Source: an uncultured Ruminococcus sp.
Lineage (GTDB): Bacteria; Bacillota; Clostridia; Oscillospirales; Acutalibacteraceae
Direction: 5' to 3'
Assembly (NCBI GenBank): GCA_946055445.1
Contig: CAMGGF010000018.1
Coordinates: forward strand, 1 to 12,536
DNA length: 12,536 nucleotides
Numbering within the stretch: position 1 is the stretch's first letter; every line of letters begins with the position of its first letter. Below the pieces are notes generated by a model. It made no database searches. It was given only the letters and a program-made list of their open reading frames with translations, and had not been told where the DNA came from. A program made the position numbers and the translations under genes. This document shows, piece after piece, positions 7,213 to 12,536 of the stretch.

Positions 7213-7557
7213 TTAAAACAGATACCCGTCATAGCCCCAAGTGTCTATAAACGAGAATTTCACATAGGTGCGATTTTGCGGCACGGAAAGCGCACTTTCC
7301 AAAATCCTGCAAATTTCGGCGGTCAACGCCTCGCACGCATTGCGTGGGGCTGACCCGTACACACTTACCTCGCACATCGCCGTGGGCGCGGCTTGATTGC
7401 CTTTGAAATACAAATGGCAACCGTCCTCGATATTGACCATCAAATACCCTTCACTTTTCCCGGGCAACAGCGAAATTGCTTTGCCGAGTTCGGTTTTGAC
7501 GGTTTCGATTTGGCTGTCGGTCACTTTTTCGGATACTTTTACATTGATAAACGGCAT
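7213..7557 (-). CDS. MIF-like tautomerase
   Basis: 114 residues, the size of the macrophage migration inhibitory factor family within the tautomerase superfamily. These are trimeric enzymes that use an N-terminal proline to interconvert keto and enol forms, for example phenylpyruvate. Seen: MPFINVKV, so Pro becomes residue 1 once Met is removed; LPGKSEGYLMV (31-41), where K34 fits the active-site Lys of human MIF; and VPQNRTYVKFSFIDTWGYDG (92-111), matching the end of MIF. At the position of human Asn97 there is K100. The natural substrate of bacterial members is generally unknown. ATG start with AGGAGA 7 bases upstream. It is the last gene of the polA operon, 17 bases after the membrane-protein gene, with the terminator just beyond. 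Confidence 0.88.
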   Translation of the reverse strand: MPFINVKVSEKVTDSQIETVKTELGKAISLLPGKSEGYLMVNIEDGCHLYFKGNQAAPTAMCEVSVYGSAPRNACEALTAEICRILESALSVPQNRTYVKFSFIDTWGYDGYLF

Positions 7558-7574
7558 AACAGTTTCTCCTTTTC

Positions 7575-7985
7575 TTAATACAGCACCTTAGACAATATGT
7601 AGCAAATCCAAAGCGCAACCACAAAAAATCCTTCGGCGGGAATGGCGAGTTTTGTATATGGACATTTCCATCCTTTATCCACACACAAAAAGATAGTTCT
7701 GGTAACGAAAACCGTGGTTGCGAAATACAAACCGCCAACCAACGAATAGACAGGCGTGCCGAGTTTTAAAGTTAAATACAGCAAAAACGCGCCGAGCGCA
7801 AACGAAATGCCGCCGTAATACACGCGAATTTCTGTTTTGCCGGCATTGTCCACGGGTTTAACAGAAAAACTTTCGGCGTTTTTAATCGGGCTTACGATAA
7901 ACACAATCGCCATACCGAAAAAATAGCCGACCAAGCCCAACACGGCAATACTTGCAGGAATATTTTGTAAAAACAGTTCTTTCAT
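7575..7985 (-). CDS. small four-helix membrane protein, DUF4345-like
   Basis: 136 residues with four hydrophobic segments (about 8-32, 58-74, 80-101, 114-133). The pattern RVYYGGISFALGAFLLY (54-70), then TRTIFLCVDKG (95-105), then an acidic IPAEG before the last helix resembles DUF4345 proteins as I remember them. No enzymatic motif is visible and no function can be given. The ATG overlaps the stop of the upstream fusion gene as ATGA (7982-7985), with GAGG 8-11 bases upstream, so it is probably translationally coupled. The family label is tentative; the gene itself is well supported by frame, overlap and composition. Confidence 0.75.
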   Translation of the reverse strand: MKELFLQNIPASIAVLGLVGYFFGMAIVFIVSPIKNAESFSVKPVDNAGKTEIRVYYGGISFALGAFLLYLTLKLGTPVYSLVGGLYFATTVFVTRTIFLCVDKGWKCPYTKLAIPAEGFFVVALWICYILSKVLY

Positions 7986-8860
7986 TTTGCATCCTCGTTT
8001 CTTTGGGTTGAATATTTTGTATATATCAACGCGTCCTCTTCGGGGCCGCGGTAAAAACTTTTACGCCGCCCGACAGCCGCAAAGCCGCATTTTTCATAAA
8101 GCGAAATTGCCGCTTGATTGCTTTCGCGCACTTCCAAAGACACAAACTGCGCATTTTCTCGTTCGGAAACGGATAAAAGCACAGACAACAGCAATGCACC
8201 AATCCCCTGTTTACGGTATGCAGGCAATACCGCAACATTGGTGATGTAGACTTCCCCTGCAATGTTGTTGGCGCCGATGTAACCGATCACATCACCGTCT
8301 TTGATTGCCGCAAAAAATCGCGCTGTCGGATTTTCAAGTTCTTCGCAAACACCTTGTTTCGTCCACGGGTGTGAGAAACATTCCTTTTCAATGCGGACAA
8401 TTCCCTCGACCTGTTCCGCCTGCATTTTTACGATTGCATCTATGCCGAACACAAAACGAAAAACCGTAGGTAATTTTTCACAAATTGCCTTTGCGCACGC
8501 AAGGTAGACTGTTTCGTCGCCCATAAACGGGTCGGGTACGCCTAAAACCGTCAGCCGTTCTTTCGGTACATATTCCCGCAATACAGCCACGTGAGACTCG
8601 GTCATACAAATGAAGTATGCATTGTCGGTAAAATCATACGGAGTCAGCGTATGCGCACGGTGTGCGGAAATATCCGCGCCGAGCGCATTTGCCGCTTTTA
8701 CGGCATTCTCCGTCGGCGGGTCCCCACAGCAGGCCGCCAAGCCCGCACTTTTCACCGTGATAAATTCCATATGCATTTTACGAAGATACAGGCGGAACAA
8801 TCCCTCCGCCATCGGACTTCGGCAAGTATTGCCTGTGCAAATAAAATAAACGGATTTCAT
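7982..8860 (-). CDS. fusion: low-molecular-weight phosphatase (arginine-phosphatase type) + RimI acetyltransferase
   Basis: 292 residues in one uninterrupted frame. Residues 1-136 are a low-molecular-weight protein phosphatase: CTGNTCRS with nucleophile C8 and R14 (CX5R), and general acid D110 in VPDPF. T12 sits where Bacillus YwlE has T11, the residue that favours phospho-arginine over phospho-tyrosine, so a protein-arginine phosphatase role is likely. Residues about 147-285 are a GNAT acetyltransferase closest to RimI, which acetylates the N-terminus of ribosomal protein S18. Seen are CFSHPW (161-166), acetyl-CoA loop RKQGIG (216-221), LEVRESNQAAISLYEKCGF (242-260), with E243 and Y255 matching RimI E103 and Y115, and FYRGPEEDALIY. 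No ribosome binding site precedes the internal ATG at M147, so one polypeptide is expected. It starts 3 bases after the polA stop, with AAAGG 7 bases upstream, and ends in an ATGA overlap. Confidence 0.9.
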   Translation of the reverse strand: MKSVYFICTGNTCRSPMAEGLFRLYLRKMHMEFITVKSAGLAACCGDPPTENAVKAANALGADISAHRAHTLTPYDFTDNAYFICMTESHVAVLREYVPKERLTVLGVPDPFMGDETVYLACAKAICEKLPTVFRFVFGIDAIVKMQAEQVEGIVRIEKECFSHPWTKQGVCEELENPTARFFAAIKDGDVIGYIGANNIAGEVYITNVAVLPAYRKQGIGALLLSVLLSVSERENAQFVSLEVRESNQAAISLYEKCGFAAVGRRKSFYRGPEEDALIYTKYSTQRNEDAK

Positions 8861-8863
8861 AGT

Positions 8864-11434
8864 TCAGCCTTTCGCATCATACCAAGTTTTGCCGATGTTC
8901 GAATCGCTTTTTAAGCGCACTTTCATTTTACAGGCGTTTTCCATTTCCTCGGAGACAATTTGCGCAGTCTTTTGCGCCTCGGCTTCGGGCGCTTCCACAA
9001 TCAATTCGTCATGCACCTGCAAAATTAACTTCGCCTGCATATTTTCATCTTTTAAGCGGCGGTACACGCGAATCATCGCAATTTTAATAATATCCGCCGC
9101 TGTGCCCTGTATCGGCATATTTCGCGCAACGCGCTCACCGAAAGAGCGTAACATACCGTTCGAAGAAGCAAGTTCCGGCAAATAGCGGCGGCGTGCAAAC
9201 AGCGTTTTCACATACCCGTCTTTTTTCGCCTGCTCCACAACCTCTTGCATATAGCGGTCCACGCCGGAATACAAATGCAAATAATCTTTAATATAGCGGT
9301 CAGCCTCCGCGCGCGTTACGCCGATATCCTTACTCAAAGAAAACGCACCGATACCGTATACAATACCGAAATTCACGGCTTTTGCACGACTACGCATTAA
9401 GGGTGTTACCAATTTCTCGGGCATATGAAATACCTGCGACGCGGTGACGGTGTGAATGTCGGTATCTTTGTTAAACGCATCTATCATCGCTTGGTCATTC
9501 GCAATATCGGCAAGCACACGCAGTTCAATTTGCGAATAGTCCGCGTCCACAAGCAAATTGCCGTCAGCCGCCGTAAAGAATTTACGCATTTCGCGCCCCA
9601 ATTCCTGCCGCACGGGAATATTCTGCAAATTCGGTTCCGTCGAAGAAATACGCCCTGTCCGCGTTTCGGTTTGATTGAAGCAAGAATGTATGCGCCCATC
9701 CTCTGCAATGACTTTCAAAAGCCCTTCGCAATAGGTGGATTTCAGTTTCGCTAAAGTACGATATTCCAAAATACAGCCGACAATCTCGTATTCATCTGCC
9801 AAGCCTTCCAAAACCTCGGCATTGGTGGAATAGCCGGTTTTGGTTTTCTTTTTGGTGGGAATTTGCAGTTTTACAAACAGAATTTCACCGAGTTGTTTCG
9901 GGGAATTGATGTTAAACGCTTCCCCTGCCAATTCGTAAATGCGGTTTTGCAGTTCGCTGGTTTTCCCTGTCAGCATTTCATTAAAACGCTCAATGCCTGC
10001 CCTATCCACCAAAACGCCGATTTGTTCCATTGACGCAAGCACTTCGGCAAGCGGAATTTCAATCGTTTCCAACAGTGACAACTGTTCATTCTGCTCCAAT
10101 CGCACCGCAAGTTTTTCACAAAGTGCCCGCAAATTCGCACAATCCGAAAGTAGTTCTTCCTCGCCTTCGGCAGTATTTGACACAGGGCAATATTCCTGCA
10201 AAAGCCGATGCAACGCATAATCTTTCGCCGACGGATTTAAAAGATAAGCCGCAAGCGTAATATCCATTTTGATGTTTTTTGCAGTTATGCCATTTTCAAG
10301 CGCAAAAGCAAATACTTCCTTTGCGGAATAGACATATTTCTCGGCGGTTTCATCAGCCAAAAGGGATATAAAGTTTGCTTTTTGCGCATCGTTTGACAAA
10401 TCTGCCGCAATCACCGCTGTTTTCGTTTGAAAATAAACGGTACTTTCATTGACAAAGTAAAAATATGCTTTACCGTTTTTCAAAACGGTTGAAACCGCGT
10501 CAAAATCGCGTTTAACAGGCAGTGTTTTCTCTTGTGCCTGCTGTTTTTGCGGCTGTACGCCGTTTTGCCCCTCTAAGTTTAATTTTTCCAAGATTTTGAA
10601 CATTTCAAGAGACACCAAAATGGCCGTTGCTTCTTGCACATTCGGCGCGTCTTTCACATAATGCGTCGCCTCTGTATCCACGGGCGCGTTCAAATCAATC
10701 GTGCCGAGTTTATAACTCAAATGCGCCATATCGCGGCTGTCAAGCAGTTTTTGCCGCACACCGGCTTTGATGTCCAACGACTCAATATCGTCGTAAATTC
10801 GGTCTACGGAGCCGAAACGCTGTATCAAATCCTCTGCGGTCTTTTTCCCGATGCCCGCGACACCGGGAATGTTGTCGGAACTGTCTCCCATCAAGGCTTT
10901 AATGTCAATCATCTGTCGCGGTTTAACGCCGTACTCCGCTTGAATACGCGCAATATCGTACACATTGGTTTCCGCGCGCCCCATTTTTGTAGAAGCGAGC
11001 AAAACTTGCACATTCTCGCGCACCAACTGCAAACTGTCGCGGTCCCCCGTGGCGATAAAACACTGGTCATTTTCCCCGATATGCGCCGAAAGCGTGCCGA
11101 TAATATCATCTGCTTCAAAGCCTTCTTTGGTCACGATTTTGTAGCCTAACGCTGTCAATAATTCTTTTAAGACAGGCATTTGCTCGGCAAGTTCTGCGGG
11201 CATACCCTTGCGGTTTGCTTTGTATCCGTCATACATTTTGTGGCGAAATGTCGGCGCTTTCAAATCGAAAGTCACCGCCACCGCATCGGGTGTAACCTCT
11301 TCTTCCAGTTTTAACAGAATATTCATAAACCCATATATTGCATTTGTAAAGCGACCGTCTTTGGTCGTTAAAAGTTTGATGCCGTAAAATGCGCGGTTTA
11401 AAATGCTGTTGCCGTCTAAAACCAATAATTTCAT
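8864..11434 (-). CDS. polA: DNA polymerase I, proofreading site apparently degenerate
   Basis: 856 residues, full length. Residues 1-285: 5' nuclease with D7, EADD (108-111), TGDRDS (129-134), GDSSDNIPGVAGIGKKTA (183-200; metal site and helix-hairpin-helix). A Q-rich linker (about 290-303) leads to the 3'-5' exonuclease-like domain. There E. coli FDTE is replaced by FVNE (327-330), losing the first metal-binding Asp. D391 and D431 can be aligned, but the Tyr of the YxxxD motif is Glu427, so proofreading is probably lost, as in many Gram-positive Pol I. Polymerase motifs are intact: DYSQIELR (D632), RAKAVNFGIVYG (K685, F689, Y693), QVHDE (D809). It fills gaps in repair and removes Okazaki primers. 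ATG has GGAG 8 bases upstream. First gene of a four-gene operon and divergent from dus. Confidence 0.97.
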   Translation of the reverse strand: MKLLVLDGNSILNRAFYGIKLLTTKDGRFTNAIYGFMNILLKLEEEVTPDAVAVTFDLKAPTFRHKMYDGYKANRKGMPAELAEQMPVLKELLTALGYKIVTKEGFEADDIIGTLSAHIGENDQCFIATGDRDSLQLVRENVQVLLASTKMGRAETNVYDIARIQAEYGVKPRQMIDIKALMGDSSDNIPGVAGIGKKTAEDLIQRFGSVDRIYDDIESLDIKAGVRQKLLDSRDMAHLSYKLGTIDLNAPVDTEATHYVKDAPNVQEATAILVSLEMFKILEKLNLEGQNGVQPQKQQAQEKTLPVKRDFDAVSTVLKNGKAYFYFVNESTVYFQTKTAVIAADLSNDAQKANFISLLADETAEKYVYSAKEVFAFALENGITAKNIKMDITLAAYLLNPSAKDYALHRLLQEYCPVSNTAEGEEELLSDCANLRALCEKLAVRLEQNEQLSLLETIEIPLAEVLASMEQIGVLVDRAGIERFNEMLTGKTSELQNRIYELAGEAFNINSPKQLGEILFVKLQIPTKKKTKTGYSTNAEVLEGLADEYEIVGCILEYRTLAKLKSTYCEGLLKVIAEDGRIHSCFNQTETRTGRISSTEPNLQNIPVRQELGREMRKFFTAADGNLLVDADYSQIELRVLADIANDQAMIDAFNKDTDIHTVTASQVFHMPEKLVTPLMRSRAKAVNFGIVYGIGAFSLSKDIGVTRAEADRYIKDYLHLYSGVDRYMQEVVEQAKKDGYVKTLFARRRYLPELASSNGMLRSFGERVARNMPIQGTAADIIKIAMIRVYRRLKDENMQAKLILQVHDELIVEAPEAEAQKTAQIVSEEMENACKMKVRLKSDSNIGKTWYDAKG

Positions 11435-11466
11435 AGGTCATTCTCCAAAAAACAGTGTGTAGATAA

Positions 11467-11475
11467 ACTATATCA
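11467..11475 (-). promoter_or_regulatory. possible extended -10 promoter for polA
   Basis: Minus strand TGATATAGT, an extended -10 (TGN then TATAGT), overlapping an alternative TATGAT (11472-11477). No good -35 lies at the right distance. Weak evidence, but it is the best candidate in the 130-base divergent gap. Confidence 0.35.
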
Positions 11476-11508
11476 TAATTCTCCCCGAATTGCACGATAA
11501 TTTTCAAG

Positions 11509-11537
11509 TTGCCCGCGAAAATAAAATGTGTTATACT
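11509..11537 (+). promoter_or_regulatory. predicted promoter for dus
   Basis: TTGCCC, 17-base spacer, TATACT (4/6 and 5/6). A start near 11544 leaves about 20 bases before the ATG, with GGGAG (11555-11559) 5 bases upstream of it. Confidence 0.6.
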
Positions 11538-11564
11538 TTTCTTACTACATTTTAGGGAGTTTAT

Positions 11565-12536
11565 ATGGAAATCGGGAATTTGAAAATACACGGGCACGCG
11601 TCGCTCGCGCCGATGGCAGGCGTTGCAGACCGTGCTTTTCGGGAATTGTGTGTCAGTTACGGCGCTTCGTATGTTGTTTCGGAAATGATAAGCGCAAAAG
11701 GCGTATCCTTGGGTGACAGAAAATCCAAACAGTTGATGCAATTATCAGAGGCGGAACGCCCTGCCGGTGTGCAGATTTTCGGGAGTGACCCTGCAATTAT
11801 GGCGGAGAGCCTAAAAACCGTTTTGGAAGTACAGCCGCAGTTTGTGGATATCAATATGGGTTGTCCTGCGCCGAAAATCGCCGGCAACGGCGGCGGTGCA
11901 TCACTGATGCGCAATCCTGTATTAGCCGAACAAATCGTAGCGGCGGTGAAAAATGCATGCGGGAATATCCCCGTTACCGTGAAAATCCGCGCCGGCTGGG
12001 ATTTTGACAGCATCAATGCCGTGGAAATGGCCAAGCGTGCCGAAAACGCAGGTGCGTCGGCAATTACCGTGCACGGCAGAACGCGACAACAAATGTACGC
12101 GCCGCCCGTCAATCACGGAATTATTGCAGAAGTGAAAAAAGCCGTGTCTATTCCCGTTGTCGGCAACGGAGATATCACTGACGGCTTTTCCGCCGCGCAA
12201 ATGTTAGAAGACACCAACTGCGACTTTTTGATGGTTGGCAGAGGGGCACTCGGCAGGCCTTGGGTGTTTCAGCAAATTAACGCCTATTTAAACGAAGGCA
12301 GAGTTTTCCCTGAACCGCCCGTTTCCGAGCGTATGCGCGTGATGTGCAAACACATACAAATGCTCTGTGAATACAAAGGTGAGCGCGTGGGCATTCGGGA
12401 AGCGCGCAAGCACGCCGCTTGGTACACAAAAGGCATACGCGGTGCGGCGCAATACAGACGGGAATTGGGTATGTTGGAAAGTATTGCGCAGTTGGATGAA
12501 ATTGCCTATAAAATTTGCACAGAAAACCAATGCTAT
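11565..12536 (+). CDS. dusB: tRNA-dihydrouridine synthase, DusB-like; 3' end beyond window
   Basis: FMN-dependent enzyme that reduces uridine to dihydrouridine in the tRNA D-loop or nearby positions. 324 codons are open to the window edge without a stop. The family is usually about 320-340 long, so little is missing. Seen: LAPMAGVADRAFRELC (14-29) for the FMN-site start; VQIFGSDP; DINMGCPAPKIAGNGGGASLM (95-115) with catalytic C100; VTVKIRAGW with K140; TVHGRTRQQMY with H170; GNGDI (200-204) and VGRGALGRPW (224-233) for phosphate binding; then the helical tRNA-binding tail with RKHAAWYTKG. The ATG is chosen from GGGAG 5 bases upstream and a protein start that matches the family. DusB is the best subgroup for a Firmicute, but the choice among Dus types is by resemblance only. 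Confidence 0.93.
   Translation, partial: MEIGNLKIHGHASLAPMAGVADRAFRELCVSYGASYVVSEMISAKGVSLGDRKSKQLMQLSEAERPAGVQIFGSDPAIMAESLKTVLEVQPQFVDINMGCPAPKIAGNGGGASLMRNPVLAEQIVAAVKNACGNIPVTVKIRAGWDFDSINAVEMAKRAENAGASAITVHGRTRQQMYAPPVNHGIIAEVKKAVSIPVVGNGDITDGFSAAQMLEDTNCDFLMVGRGALGRPWVFQQINAYLNEGRVFPEPPVSERMRVMCKHIQMLCEYKGERVGIREARKHAAWYTKGIRGAAQYRRELGMLESIAQLDEIAYKICTENQCY

Noticed and set aside
10634..11149. 171-codon open frame on the plus strand
   Set aside because: It lies wholly antisense to the conserved 5' nuclease part of polA, has no ribosome binding site and no recognisable protein features.
11229..11741. 170-codon open frame on the minus strand spanning the polA-dus gap
   Set aside because: It overlaps the start of polA in another frame, is antisense to dus, and crosses both genes' promoters; composition looks random.
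11657..12112. 151-codon open frame on the minus strand
   Set aside because: Shadow of dus on the opposite strand, covering its catalytic Cys region; no ribosome binding site.
1..12536. Mobile elements, CRISPR arrays, tRNA/rRNA genes, riboswitches
   Set aside because: No direct repeat series, transposase or integrase motifs, cloverleaf or known riboswitch core was seen; all intergenic gaps are under about 145 bases.

Overview
The window looks like ordinary chromosome of a Gram-positive Clostridia-type bacterium. I infer this from protein resemblance, the purine-rich ribosome binding sites, the good sigma-70/sigma-A type promoters, and a CTGNTCRS arginine-phosphatase motif typical of Firmicutes. 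No rRNA, tRNA, insertion sequence, CRISPR array, prophage or attachment site was seen. Base composition is by eye in the mid-40s per cent G+C (not computed) and is even across the window. No gap between genes exceeds about 145 bases.

Layout, left to right. Minus strand: a phenylacetate-CoA ligase cut by the left edge (1-1024), a sodium:solute symporter (1119-2630), then typA/bipA (3555-5375) followed 11 bases later by a metal-dependent amidohydrolase (2749-3543). The symporter, paaK and typA each have a recognisable promoter. Plus strand: a single DUF4091 glycosidase-like gene (5520-7160), divergent from typA and ended by a 26-base perfect palindrome. Minus strand: a tight four-gene operon read from 11434 down to 7213. 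It holds polA, a fused low-molecular-weight phosphatase/RimI acetyltransferase, a small four-helix membrane protein, and a MIF-type tautomerase. Plus strand: a dusB-like tRNA dihydrouridine synthase (11565 onward), divergent from polA and cut by the right edge.

Most genes are housekeeping: translation (typA, dus, the RimI part) and replication/repair (polA). The paaK, symporter, amidohydrolase, DUF4091 and tautomerase genes add peripheral metabolism. The most notable item is one uninterrupted 292-codon frame joining a probable protein-arginine phosphatase to a RimI-type protein N-acetyltransferase, inside the polA operon. Three genes (typA, the amidohydrolase, the DUF4091 gene) appear to start at TTG, each placed by an AGGTG-type ribosome binding site. 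Several promoters carry inverted repeats or leader hairpins that could be regulatory. I found no convincing new defence, mobile or RNA-based system.
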